Assembly: GCA_032158295.1 (NCBI GenBank)
Contig: CM063255.1
Location: 7,035,501-7,099,500 of the forward strand
Reading direction: 5' to 3'
Source of the DNA: Pycnopodia helianthoides
Taxonomy: Eukaryota; Echinodermata; Asteroidea; Forcipulatida; Asteriidae
DNA length: 64,000 bases
Shown here: in pieces, positions 12,490 to 23,762 of the stretch
How positions within the stretch are numbered: position 1 is the first letter of the stretch
Layout: every line of letters starts with the position of its first letter
The notes under the pieces: generated by a model
The model's database searches: none
What the model saw: the letters and a program-made list of their open reading frames with translations, nothing else
What the model was told of the DNA's origin: nothing
Translations under genes and position numbers: made by a program

Positions 12490-12874
12490 TTAAAGGTACA
12501 CGTTGCCTTGGATCGGGCCAGTTGGTCTATAGAAAGCGTTTGTAACCGTTTGTTATAAAAATGCAAAATTTAGATCAGATGTTTTAAAAGTAGTATACAA
12601 TGATCCACACAGACAAATATGCCTCGAAACTGCGTGGTTTTCCTTTTACATCGTGAACTCACACGGTCGGCCATTTTGTGATTTTTGACTCCACAAAATG
12701 GCCGCAAAGTTAAAGGAAAACCACAATATTTCGAGGCATATTTGTGTGGATCATTGTATTCTACTTTAAAAGGCATCTTTCTAACCATATGCATTTTTTT
12801 ATAACTAAACGGTTACAAACGCTTTTTATAAACCAACTCGTCCGATACAAATACAAGGCAACGTGTACCTTTAA
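12490..12874. mobile_element. TTAA-flanked foldback element, family 3, nearly full-length hairpin
   Basis: About 385 bp whose two halves are inverted copies over most of their length, ends TTAA-AGGTACACGTTGCCTT and the inverse, centre near 12690. Arms include the words TTTGTAACCGTTT and TCGAGGCATATTTGT. Confidence 0.88.
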
Positions 12875-13565
12875 GTTTAAGTAGAGCCTCTCACTTTTAA
12901 CTTGTGTCTGCAGCAAATACATACCCCTTTATAGTGTTTACATTTAAGTCTTTGAAGAGACGGGTCAAATAAGCCTAGATTGGCTTTCTACCGACCTAAG
13001 ATTTCTAGCAAGATTCTAGCAAGAAATACACTGACCGACTACAGTATGCTAACAAGATTCACAATTTATAAGCTGCATGTCTTGGCTGTGTTTTTTTTTT
13101 TAATCTTTAAAAAAACAAACAGCCAAGTCATTTTATTTTATAGCTTACAGCTCAGCATAGCCAGGAATTTTTCCCTGGCCTTTAATTGGGAGGGGGGCGG
13201 ACAGGTGAGGTGGTTTTTTTTTTGAGGAGGCACTACATTATGATCAATTTATCTTCATCTGGATTTTTTCGTGGGGGCACCAGGGCGGGGCACTGAAAAA
13301 TGTGGGGGGACGTCCCTTTGTTCACCAGCGCCACTGCACTGGTCGTCTGCTCAAAAAGCACATACATGTATCTGGCTGACACTGGTCGTCTGCTAAAAAA
13401 AAGCACATATTATTTAATATGCCGACAATGAATGTGAGTAGTGTCAGGTGTGACTGCTGCATGCAACGTACTTATTCGACTGATCAACAACCAGCACATT
13501 ATCGTTTTTAATGAGACCAAAAAATGTGTTACAACGTTGCCTGGTAATAATGCACGATAAAAACT

Positions 13566-13760
13566 TACAAACTTACCCTTACCAAAATAAGTTATTGACA
13601 TGCAGCGGATTAATTTGGGACGACCATTGATTTGAAGTAGAAACAAAGTGGAACCGACCGTACACCGCACCTCGGCTAGCTGATCCGATCTCCAGCTGAT
13701 CAATAATGATGAGCCGACGACGGAATGCACTCTGACACGTTTCGGCTCATAGTTAATGTT
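13566..13760 (-). promoter_or_regulatory. Possible untranslated first exon / promoter area of squalene synthase
   Basis: On the minus strand two overlapping donor-like motifs (GGTAAGGGTAAGTT) lie at about 13568-13590, upstream of coding exon 1. No coding match. It could be a 5' UTR exon of squalene synthase, but transcript data would be needed. No clear sterol response element was recognised. Confidence 0.25.
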
Positions 13761-15620
13761 CTCGTGTGTGCAGTTTTATACGTGAGGTCGATCAGATAAC
13801 AAAACGAGGTTGATATTTTTTCTTAAGTCAAGCCAAGAGTAGCGCCCTCTGCTGAAAAAAGGTTAGAGTAGGCGTTCAGAGTAGGCGGGGCTTCCTTTTT
13901 TCCTTTCGCATAATCTTAGTAGGAGGAACAGTTGTCCCTCTAATTCGTTGACAGTTCTCCCCGTGAAACTGAAGAAGTGGAGCCTCTCTTCTAATGCCAG
14001 AATCCAGAGTGAAACAGACCGCTTTATGTCACCGTCAAAAGAATCCTTTTGGAAGGTGGCCGTTTCGGATCTTGGAGAAACGAAAGAAGAAAAAAAAACG
14101 CTCGGGCAGTACGAAAGTCGAAAGCCCGCTGGTGGTGCCATCGCTATTTCATTTTCAAAAGTAGTTTTAATTAATTAATTTTTATTTCCAAAAACAACTG
14201 TTTTTATTTTGGACAGCATTTTTTTATATTTTTTTATTGTCGTTAGATGTTTTATAATATCAGCAGCTCTCCAGACTCCAGTGCTCTTTACCAAGTAATT
14301 TTTTTATGGTCATTAATTTTCGGATTAATTACCAAAAGTATACCCTGCCTCTAAGATCAATCTTAGATCTTGATGAAATCGGCTCCAGGGGAGCTAAGAT
14401 TGATCTTAAGTGTGAATCAATCTTCACTGCTAAGCAAAGTGTGATGTCACAATACAAATCACTATGGTAATACTGACAACTCATCTCAAGATAAATCTTA
14501 GTGCTTTGTGAAAACGAGCCGTAGAATTTTATCTTTGAGAGGGCAAGGTCATTTTCATTTTGCAAAGGGCACTTCCATTAGAAAATCTTTATGTCTATGA
14601 GAAACTTTTGAAGAGGCACCAAGGTCAAGGCCAAGACCAGGGCAACAGAGGCCATGGTGTAATCCAATACATGTTTTTCTCCAAAAAAATTGCGTATACA
14701 TGTTTGACACACACAGTAAGTTAAAATCTTGGGGCGCACAAAGAAAGCGCACTTTAACTTTACATACAATTTGACGAACAAAATGACAGACCATGGACAG
14801 ACAACAGCCACTCAAGTGACCTCTGTGTGCAAGGAATCTATATACATGTATTTTATTGAGATTTATACACCAGGCAAGGACATTTCAACAGTAATACAGA
14901 GCTGCCAACTCTCCCTGATTCTTTAGAAATTTCTCCGACAATAAACCTATCTTATTCTTTCCATGTTCTAATGAACAAGTTTGAAAATCTCCCTGATTAT
15001 GGAAACTTTTTCCCTATTATGTTGAATGTATTTCTAAAGATTCTCCCCGATTGTTGTACAAAATCTCCCTGGTGGCAAGATGCAAACAGTGGCAGCTCTG
15101 CATATAATATGACCCACTTTTTAAGAAAGAAAAAAAAGGGAACTTCTATGAAAGGTATGGTTATTGTACGTAATTGGTTTTTGGAAGAGTAAATTCAGTC
15201 CAATCATGCAGTTTTCAATGAACACTCGTACAATTTCATCCTACCTTTGTTTTAGTCTGATTTAGTTATAGCTTGAAAAGTGTATTAAAGCCTATGCCAT
15301 GAGTACACGTATAGGTTAGCCCCTGTACTCAATAAAATGTTCTTACTTTTTCCAAGAACCAAATATGGTGCCTGAAACATCCTGTGGAATTTCCACATCG
15401 ATCTAGTTGTTCAAAAAAACGGATGCTGTTTTTGAAAACATCATACTATAAGTGTTTTTTAATTGTTTGTTTTCTGGAAATTTTTTGGTTGTTTTAAGTT
15501 AAAAAGGAAAGAGATATCGCCTAACTCACAAGGTGAGGGATACACTTTGGGGCTGTAGACCCAAATCAATTGTTACCAGGGGCACGTTGTCACCTACTCC
15601 TGGGGCGATTAAGACATCCG

Positions 15621-15803
15621 AGCCCAATGTCATAGAGCTGCTTAAGCAGCAAATATTGCTCAACAGTTTTCTGCTCACCAGGATACCAGTCACAGATGGA
15701 ACGTGTGGAATGGTATTTTGGCTGGTTACCTTATTCTGGTAAGCATGATTTTGATATGTTTAGCTATTTTTTTGTGCTTAAGCAGCTCTATGAAATTGGG
15801 CCC
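15621..15803. mobile_element. GGGCCC-ended foldback element (copy b)
   Basis: About 183 bp, ends AGCCCAATGTCATAGAGCTG and AGCTCTATGAAATTGGGCCC. Intergenic. Confidence 0.78.
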
Positions 15804-16469
15804 TCTGGAATGCCAGTGTCAAGGGTTTAAAGCACATCCAAGTAACCGATGGATTTTGATTTACGCAGGACTTGAAAAGCATTAAGTATACAGTGCTTAT
15901 CACACCGGGACAGTTTTTGAAATCAACTTATACCAAGTAAACTTTAAACTTATAAATATGTCAATCTTTTGTCTTCTTTTTTAACAATAATCCAAACTTT
16001 ACCATTACAAACATTATTTTTTGACCACTGGGTATGTGATCAGTACGGGTAATTCAAATACACAGCAGAGTACATGGATTAATAATATTAAGCATCAACT
16101 TGAACCTGTGTATTTAGTTTTACTAAATATATTTTACTTTGTCACAAGATTATACAGAACTGTCATTTAAGATTGCTACACATAATTTGATATAAACTAT
16201 TTGTCCAAGCTGAACATGCCTTTAAACATTGACAAAATTGTCAAGGTGAAATCCAAGGAGCTAACATCTCGATAACTCATAAAAATGGTTTCCAAAGAAC
16301 ATAAAGAGCCTCAAGCTTTTTGGACAATAGATAGATGGGATTAACCCTTTACAGACCATAGCAGCTGGAAACAGCTTGTATACCAAAATACCCATAGCAT
16401 CTGCAAACGGCTGCAAGATCTGACCTGCTTCCATAACTTACACTGTTGTGATCGGTACCCAACTATTTT

Positions 16470-16590
16470 ATTTTTGCCAAGTTGCATGTCAAGCGCATCG
16501 GACTCAAGTTCTGATGGTCTACTCATCTAAGTGTGGGTTCAAATCCTGGTCGTGACACTTGTGTCCTTGAGTAAGACACTAAACCATAAA
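16470..16590 (+). mobile_element. tRNA-derived SINE, type C
   Basis: Plus strand GTCAAGCGCATCGGACTCAA, box B GGTTCAAATCC, tail TGTCCTTGAGTAAGACACTA. Box A is decayed. Confidence 0.68.
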
Positions 16591-16894
16591 TTGCTTCTCT
16601 TAACCCAGGTGTAGAAATGAGAACCTGCGAGGGCTGAGACAGTATTATGCTGTATTAACACCTGGGCGCTAATATAAGCAGCTTTGGGTTGTATGCTCTC
16701 CTGGGAGTAGAGATCAGGCGTGTGATTAATCGCACTAGCGGGGAAGCTTCTAGGCGTGCAATGGCGTGCGAGTGCAATCGCACACCTCAAATCAGAAGGG
16801 CTGTAGTGTGTGTATTGGTATGCCTGATGAACAGGGATAATAATGTACAGCGCATTGATCTAGCTACTGAGATATGTAGTATTACTATTCATGC

Positions 16895-17317
16895 TTAAAG
16901 GCAGGGTCATAGATTAGTTTTTGTCAAGCATTTATCAACAAAATTATTAAGAAAGATACAAAAAAAATCACATGTGTTAGTTTCAGCTCAATACAGCATA
17001 ACTTGGTGAGAGAACAGCAAGAATCAGTCACATAATACGTCCATGTTAGTGAGGTGACAGCGGGTACCAACCGCATCTCTGGCCCCAGCATTCACGAATG
17101 GACACCAACCCTCCGAAATCTGAAAAACGATTCATGCATGAATTATTTCTCAGATTTCAAATGTTTTGGGGTGGAAAATTATCCAAACCCTATTACTTTG
17201 AAGGGAATCTTTTCCCAAAATAGTTTATACTAACAACAGCTGTAGTGCTTCTCACCAAGTAAGTTTTTATGGTCATTCATTTTTGGTGTTCTTACCAATC
17301 TATGACCCTACCTTTAA
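16895..17317. mobile_element. TTAA-flanked foldback element, family 4
   Basis: About 423 bp with ends TTAA-AGGCAGGGTCATAGATT and the inverse. Its inner part (AGTGCTTCTCACCAAGTAAG and onward) recurs as fragments near 11730, 14270 and 27060. Confidence 0.82.
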
Positions 17318-17713
17318 CAACAATATGAAATTGGTTCTGCCAAGATCAACAGAGTGTGTGATTGGACATGGCCCAAATCTCTTCTACAGATTATGTCATA
17401 GGAACACCCAAAGCTAGTCAAAAACATAGCAAAGCAGATCTGCACAGTGTTGTAGTCAAGACCTGGAAGTCCAAGACTGAGACCAAGACTGAGACCAGCC
17501 CTTCCGAGACTGAGACTTTTCCAGCCCGAAACCAAGACAAGGTCTCAGGACCTACAACACTGGATCTGCAGAATAATGACTCGACACAAATACAACCTGA
17601 AGCCCTACCACAAAGTCTCTTATTGGAAAGAGAGCCTTCAAGGCCTACAGAAATGCATTGAGGGAGATTAAAAAGAAAACCCAGAATCCTGGATGTCTCA
17701 GCACACGTTATAA

Positions 17714-17951
17714 CTACAACAAACGAGAGAAAATACGCAGACCCTTGTAGACTATGTATATTGCACTGAGAGCGCAGAAAAGCAACTCCCTGCGATCACG
17801 TCGGATGTTGTCGTTCTCCATGATGGCTACTTTTCTGGTGAGGAGATGAAGATGGCGCTGTAGTGCCTGCACGTCAAGGGCGGGGCCACTTTCTATCAGG
17901 GAGGAGTTGTGTTGGAGCTTGGAGGCGCCCAAGGGAGTTTCGTTGAAGCCA
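17714..17951 (-). CDS. MFF: MFF last exon: coiled coil and tail anchor
   Basis: 78 codons plus TAG. Coiled-coil heptads in LQRHLHLLTRKVAIMEND, then basic residues (RRDRRE), then the hydrophobic segment LLFCALSAIYIVYKGLRIF and a short tail. This is the usual end of MFF, though the anchor is longer than the vertebrate one. Confidence 0.88.
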
Positions 17952-20900
17952 CTGAGGACAAAACCAAAGACTGATAAATTGTAGAAAAGTATATCTTTCA
18001 AATGTTACCATAACATAACAATTAAAATGTATAGGGCGCTATACCATCAAGATCATAGCGTACATAATAGAAATTAAAATGGATAGAATGAATTGGAGAC
18101 AAACAGATTCCCTAATGACAGGAGGAAGATTGTTCCAAATCATTGGTCCAGCTGCACTGAATGCTTTTTGAACCAGAACTTTGTTTGCACGGGGAACATT
18201 CAAGTGAGTGATGTCAAGTGTGGACCGAAGAAAACGTGGAGGAGTGTAATATGACAGTAAATTTGAAAGATTTAAGAGTAGTTTTGTTCAAGCATTTATA
18301 TACAAAAAGAGCAAGTTTAAAATGAAGCCATTACATTTAGATTAAATGAAGCTGTTTTATAGTCAAACTATGGTCAACGATTGTTCCTGCACGAACTTGG
18401 CCATAGATGCTGACAAAAACATAGAGGGCAGCAAGAAGGCACAACTTGATGAAAGGCAATTTGAATCCTACATTGAAATGTCAGTAAAACTGTTGTATAC
18501 TATCAGTTATTTTTCAGTTTACGACTAGTTACATGAAAACTGTTATATAGATGTTCAATTAATACACTTTCTAGAGCCTCAATGCAGTCTTACAATAGGT
18601 AGAAAATGTTAACAATCATTTTCCATGTAAACTAAAGGTTTCAAATGTAATAGATTTCCACATCACTTTTTGTGACATTTCAAAAAAGCTTTTTTTTTCT
18701 TCTTATTTTTTATAACGCAAGTTCGCCCCAACAATGCTAAAAGTCACCGTTGTTAATTGGCTACCAGAGCAAAACATTTAAGATGAAATGGATGGAAGTG
18801 TACATGTATCATCTCCAGAGTGAGGCAGAGACAGTAGTCTATTTTTCTTTGCGCAAAAGGTTACTAGCCAAACGTTCCCCAACATCAGCACTCTGTAAAT
18901 CATTACTCAGTGAGACACATCTTCTCCTCAATTAATAAAATAGTTCACACACTAACACAACACTGACCCTAATGCAGAGCTGCCAACATTTGCATCTTGC
19001 AATCAGGGAGATTTTGAACAACAATCGGGAAGATATTTAGAATTACATTCAACATAACAGGAACAAAAATTCCACAATCAGGAAGATTTTCAAATGTGTT
19101 CATCAGAACATGGATAGATTGGTTTATTTTCAGGGAATTTTCTGCAGAATCAGGAAAAGTTGGCAGCTATGCTGATGAAACCCGCCGAACACCTACATGT
19201 AGTGTTCGTTTCGACAAAAACAGTTGTTTGTGAGATCTTACTTTTGTACGACTCGCTGATTAGCGCTGTGCTCATCTTGCTTCATGACGCTCTGGTCGCC
19301 AACTGTAGGGAATCGTACTTCGTCCATTTTCAGTGTGTGAGGAGGGGTGGTCAGTCCGACAATTGTGTCAGCTGACAAAAGAAACAGAAAAATAACTCCT
19401 GTCAAGCAAATTCAATGATGCTATATTCCATGATGATAATTCAAGTTTGTTGGATGTAAAAATAATTTTTTTCAAAGAGTACATTAACTTTAAAATGACA
19501 TCTTTCAGGAAACATTCTCAGGATTTAACTTGGGAAAGTTCCATCGAAGTAGCCACTCATGTCTTCAAGAAAACAAGAAATTCAGGAAAAGGGATTTGTT
19601 TTCCAGCAGAAATAGGCCCCGCCCACCGTGGCACCATTACCACAGTGCTCATGTGGGATTGTGGGTAATGCCAGATAGAACTTTGTATTGTACTGGCAAA
19701 AGACGAAAGAATGACCAACCACACTTCAAATTTCTACAACGTTTTTCTATGGCACCACAGCTGATCAGCTGAAGATGTTTAATTTCATTTCATTTTATTC
19801 GCCAGCAAACAATACAAAAAACTAAACTAATTGCACAACCAAAGGATCTACAGTACATGTAAATATAACAAGAATTAAACAAATGTAAGACAGTTTTGAG
19901 AAGTACTGAGCAACCCAGCTGGGCGAGCAGATAGAACAATCTCTGATGGAGGGTGGGGGTCAAAATAAATAACAAGTTTGATGACTTCACATTTCAAGTA
20001 TATGGTGTGTACATTTTTTGTAAAGATAATTTTTAATTTATTCCTGAATTTTGGTAATATTCAATCAAAACAGCATTGAATTTGACCTTTTGACAGGTGT
20101 GAAAATTTCCCGTACTATTTCGCTCTGAAAGAGTATCACATTAAATTTTACACCATTTTAACGTAAGAGTCTTTCTATTGGAAAAAGAGTGCATCGCAAA
20201 ACTCAATTTGACCTTGACTTGAAGCCCCTCTTCAACGTGAAGGAATGTTGTTTTTTTTAGAGGGGATATTCAAAGGAAATCCAACCTGTGGGAAATGGCG
20301 TCATTTCTTCAAGATCCAAATGCCTGGGTGGATTTCTTGATCCAACGTGTGTATCTGATCCTGTAATGAAGACAAACAAATCAATGTCGGAGAGAAAAAT
20401 CATTCAATCTCCTCTAATCAATTAAGGGTTCTCCCTATGCACAAGCTAGTGTATTGGGCAGATATGCTACAATTGTAGCTGTTACTCAAACAAAAAAATT
20501 AAATAAATACCTCTTTTACAAAACGTTATTAAATTTCAGATCAAATTCACACAAAATCATAACGATAAAACCATTTAGAATCCCCTAGATTGCCCATTAT
20601 GGCTTTGAAAGCCACAGATATACACCACATATACAGACATCCAGCATGTGTGTCCAGAGGACCTTGTTTCAATTCAACATGCTCAGGCCAAAACTTCCAA
20701 AACTTGGGTCCAGAATGCCCAACAGTTTTGAAAATTCCTGGGGAGAACCCTGGGCCCATGGGCCCAATTTCATAGATCTGCTTCATCAGACAATAGTGCA
20801 TGGTTTTTTGCATGGTGAGGTATCAATATATATTCGGTTTGCGGTAACACCATGTGTATAAACATCTACTTTGCTGTGTCTACTCCGCGGTAGTAGAATA

Positions 20901-22560
20901 AATAGCAAGCCAAGTTCTCTAAGAACAAAATCTACACAGCAAAGTAGATATTTGTACACAGGTGTTACCGCAAACCGAATATACAGACAATAGTGCTTAA
21001 TAATTTTCTCTTAAGCAAAAAAAGCAGGCATAAATGGTACATGTGACAAAGCATTTGGGCTGGTACCCTTATTCTGGTAAGCAAACAAATTTTGTGCCCA
21101 GGAACCTTTTGTGCTTAAGAAGCTCTATGAAATTGGGCCCTGGTTGGATGAAAACCCTCCTTAGAATCTAAAGTGAAATACTCTTAAAGAATATGTGGGA
21201 TTTCTCTGCCACTATAAGCGCCGACTTTTGAGCTAGAGTAAGCAGTGGAATGAAAATGGGTCACGGCTCCACAGGGTTAAGGAAAGAAAGTTATTTTGCA
21301 GAGTACGGGTTTGGACTCTCTATAAACAAAAAATAGATCTGTAAAAATCCTCGGAAAAATTGTGCACAATATTTTTTTTACATGGAGTTTGTATACATGT
21401 GTTTGTAATGTATTGATTGCACCAGCGCGGCTAGCGCCCGCAAAAGCTTGACTGTCAACAACCAGTCTTTGATTGCCGATGACTTCAGGACGGTCTTGTC
21501 GGGGTGACGCTTGTTCCACTCGATTTCTCATTTGTAGTGATTTGAGTATTAATCTTCTGCTTTCAAGATATCGACGGTTCCGTCACAGCACAAGTAAAGC
21601 ACACAGGTGGACCTATGGGCGACTTGAGGGAGCTTACCTGCAATCATGATTCTTTCTGGTACGTTCATGGCATGGGCAGGGCTGTTGGTCATATAATCCA
21701 ATTCAATTCTTCTGAATCTGCGTAAGAATTCTCCTGGCTTGGTTGGCCCATGCTTAATCTGGAGGGAATCTAGACATTGAGAAAATCCAATCAAAACCAG
21801 GTAAGCATTTTCATTTCCCATTAGATCTCCCATTGATCCTACAATGGGGAGGGAGACTTAGAGCACTTAGAGACTTAAATTTATTTTTTGTGATTTTGCG
21901 CTATATAAAAACTGTTTATTATTATTATTATTTGATCCTGCGATGCTGGATCGAAACCTACAATGCAGAATTAAAGAGATATGCTTGTTGGGAATGAATC
22001 GTCTCTGCTGGGTTGGCCCATGCTTAATCTGGAGGGAATCTAGACACCAAGAAAATCCAGTCAAAACCAGGTATGCATTTTCCCCCAAACTCCCACCAGA
22101 TCCTGCATTGATCCAGCAATGGGGGTGGGGGGGAAGGGGGCAGAAATTAGATCCTCAATGCTGGATCAGACCCCACATTGCAGAATCTCCCAGTTATTTA
22201 AAACCACAGTGGATGCAGGGTTTTAAGCAGAATTTGGTAAAAGGGTGTCAGAATTTGCATGAAATTTTAAAAACTGGGTGTCCAAATTGTTCACCAACAA
22301 TTCACTTACATGTAAATGACAGATAAAACAGGGTGTCTAAATCTAAAACAGGGTGTCCAAACGACACCCAGACACCCCTCTGGCTAACACTATGAGTGGA
22401 TGATACTGAATGGACAGACAGACAGTTGGGGTGTAGAGTTTACCTGCATTTTACTGTTGATGTCCGTACTGAACTCTGTGCTGTAATGCATCTGTTGCAG
22501 TTCATCCATTTCTTGCTCCATCTGGTACTTGATGTCACCCCCAGGGTCTTTACTCCCCAT
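17714..22560 (-). CDS. MFF: Mitochondrial fission factor homologue
   Basis: MFF is a tail-anchored outer-membrane protein of mitochondria and peroxisomes that recruits the dynamin-like GTPase DRP1. Five exons on the minus strand (22560-22444, 21758-21638, 20360-20286, 19371-19242, 17951-17714) join in phase to 226 residues. Family marks: the N-terminal acidic segment around EMDELQQMHYSTEFSTDINSKMQ split here as EMDELQQMHYS and TEFSTDINSKMQ; the VPERIMIAG motif (about 72-80, matching vertebrate VPERIVVAG); the HLDLEEMTPFP and LTTPPHTL segments; a coiled coil (LQRHLHLLTRKVAIMEN); and a C-terminal hydrophobic anchor of about 20 residues. It is shorter than vertebrate MFF because the middle region is reduced. 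ATG 22560 is the first good start, but the frame stays open to the acceptor at 22576, so an upstream coding exon is possible. Confidence 0.87.
18030..18280. repeat. Unclassified interspersed repeat
   Basis: Plus-strand reading suggests LFQIIGPAALNAF and RGTFK...VDRRKRGGV with stops, resembling a decayed transposon-coded segment. Family not recognised. Between MFF exons. Confidence 0.35.
18975..19170. mobile_element. AGAGCTGCCAAC-ended repeat (with copies at 14900-15103, 45275-45462)
   Basis: About 195 bp with inverted ends GCAGAGCTGCCAACATTTGC / AGTTGGCAGC, inner words AATCAGGGAGATT. The 14900 copy is in the opposite orientation and 36620-36700 is a fragment. Confidence 0.72.
19242..19371 (-). 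CDS. MFF: MFF exon with TPP motif
   Basis: Acceptor TTGTCAG. It encodes DTIVGLTTPPHTLKMDEVRF and a polar stretch ending RVVQ, with a GTAAGA donor. TTPPHTL matches KTPPRVLTL of vertebrate MFF. Confidence 0.82.
20286..20360 (-). CDS. MFF: MFF short exon
   Basis: 75 nt encoding SDTHVGSRNPPRHLDLEEMT and PFPT, matching the vertebrate run SRPADLDLIQSTPF. Acceptor TTACAG. The donor is the unusual GTTGGA. Phases fit both neighbours. Confidence 0.8.
20759..21140. mobile_element. GGGCCC-ended foldback element with a nested insertion
   Basis: The outer element has the usual ends but is split by a 184-bp hairpin element at 20800-20983. The 13-bp host sequence CAGACAATAGTGC is present on both sides (20787-20799 and 20984-20996). 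Confidence 0.8.
20800..20983. mobile_element. Hairpin element nested in an older MITE
   Basis: Arms ATATTCGGTTTGCGGTAACA and its inverse, followed by CATCTACTTTGCTGTGT and its inverse. The centre carries TCTACTCCGCGGTAGTAG. No coding capacity. Flanked by a direct repeat of CAGACAATAGTGC. Confidence 0.8.
21638..21758 (-). CDS. MFF: MFF exon with VPERI motif
   Basis: Contains AMNVPERIMIAG, the second conserved VPE motif. The acceptor CTCCAG before 21758 keeps phase 0 with the previous exon. The alternative acceptor before 21717 would shift the frame and was not chosen. Donor GTAAGC after one base of Gly. The 5' part (IKHGPTKPGEFLRR) has no clear counterpart and sits in a duplicated segment. 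Confidence 0.75.
21741..22185. repeat. Tandem duplication over an MFF splice acceptor
   Basis: The segment at 21741-21850, which includes the chosen acceptor of the VPERI exon, recurs at 22010-22130; the adjoining GATGCTGGATC...GCAGAAT segment also recurs (about 21934 and 22148). Confidence 0.8.
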
Positions 22561-22576
22561 GCTGCCAGGGATTTGC
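22444..22576 (-). CDS. MFF: MFF exon with N-terminal motif
   Basis: Acceptor TTCCAG precedes 22576. ATG at 22560 gives MGSKDPGGDIKYQMEQEMDE and continues to INSKMQ at a GTAAAC donor (phase 0). This corresponds to the vertebrate segment YEMEYTEGISQRMRV. Confidence 0.85.
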
Positions 22577-22611
22577 CTGGAAAATAAAAAACATTATAAA
22601 CATGGCTGTTA

Positions 22612-22839
22612 TTAACCCTCCTACTGTCAGTGACTCTTGGCAACATTTTCCAGTGAGTTGACCAACCATTTGAAACCATTCAACTGCCAAGGTTGTGTAC
22701 GGTGGCACAACTGTGCACAGAACTAACTGTGTACTGTGTACATGCATTCCCTCATGGTATCATTTTCAGAATGGCATAGCTTATCTATCATTCAAAACCA
22801 CTTGAATGGTATTGAATGGTCAGACAGCAAGAGGGTTAA
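22612..22839. mobile_element. piggyBac-like MITE (copy b, inverted)
   Basis: Same family as 10538-10767, opposite orientation, TTAA at both ends. It begins 36 bp upstream of the MFF exon acceptor at 22576. Confidence 0.85.
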
Positions 22840-22888
22840 AGTGCTTGAAAATTTGAACCAACCATTAAAACTGTCCCACACATACACA

Positions 22889-23276
22889 TTAAAGACACTG
22901 GACACCTTTGGTAATTGTCAAAGACCAGTCTTCTCACTTGGTGTATCTCAACATATGCACAAAATAACAAACCTGTGAAAATTTGAACTTAATTGATTGT
23001 CGAAGTTGTGAGATAATAATGGTAGAAAAAACACCCTTGTCACATGAAGTTGTGTGCTTTCAGATGCTTGATTTCGAGACCTCACGCGTGAGGTCTCAAA
23101 ATCAATTCAAATATTTTACCAAGAAATTACTTCTTTCTCAAAAACTACGTTACTTCAGAGGGAGCCGTTTCTCACAATGTTTTATACTACCAACAGTTCT
23201 CTATTGCTCGTTACCAATTAAGTTTTTATGCTAACAATTATTTTGAGTAATTACCAATAGTGTCCAGTGCCTTTAA
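22889..23276. mobile_element. TTAA-flanked foldback element, family 2 (copy b)
   Basis: About 388 bp in inverse orientation to the 6939 copy; contains CCTCACGCGTGAGG. Upstream of MFF. Confidence 0.87.
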
Positions 23277-23629
23277 CCCTAACCATCTGAAAGTGTCTTT
23301 AGCTAGAGACCATTCTTAAGCCTCAAAAATACTCTACTCAACATTGTTACTCAAGACCCAATGTTTGGACTCACGATATTCTTAGATTGGTATGACTTTT
23401 TAAAAAAATTAAAAAAATTGTGAGATATCGCCAAACTTAAAAGGCCAGACGGCCACTTCAAGGTGAGGGGTACACTTAACTGATTTGGGCTGTCTACCCA
23501 AATCAACTACCAGCTCCTGGGGCTGAAACAGGGTTACCCCCTTCACAGTCCGAAAGGGTATCATCCACTGGGAGCCTGGCTGGTAGAGCAGAATGCACTA
23601 CTGTACATGTACCTTCCCAACTTTTTACG

Positions 23630-23762
23630 AAGCAATTATGGTTAAGTGCCTTGCTCAAGGGCACAAGTGTCATGACCGGGACTCGAACCCACACTCTGCT
23701 GCTGACAACACCAGAGCTTGAGTCCTGTGAACTAGACCGCTCGGCCACGAAACGCCACATGG
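23630..23762 (-). mobile_element. tRNA-derived SINE, type C (Ser/Leu-like head)
   Basis: Minus strand GTGGCCGAGCGGTCTAG (box A), GGTTCGAGTCC (box B) and the tail GTGCCCTTGAGCAAGGCACT. Further copies at 33435-33558 (-), 16470-16590 (+) and 520-605 (+, head only). Confidence 0.75.

Larger units (their letters stand above)
11064..17713. other. Intergenic region between squalene synthase and MFF
   Basis: No protein gene recognised. It contains the TTAA-flanked foldback elements at 12490-12874 and 16895-17317, related fragments near 11730-11830 and 14270-14345, a GGGCCC-ended foldback (15621-15803), an AGAGCTGCCAAC element (14900-15103), SINE pieces and poly-C/poly-T tracts. The open frames are short and show no family match. 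Confidence 0.6.

Noticed and set aside
21638..21717. Shorter MFF exon from the acceptor before 21717
   Set aside because: It needs two codon bases from the previous exon, but the upstream donor at 22444 ends in phase 0.
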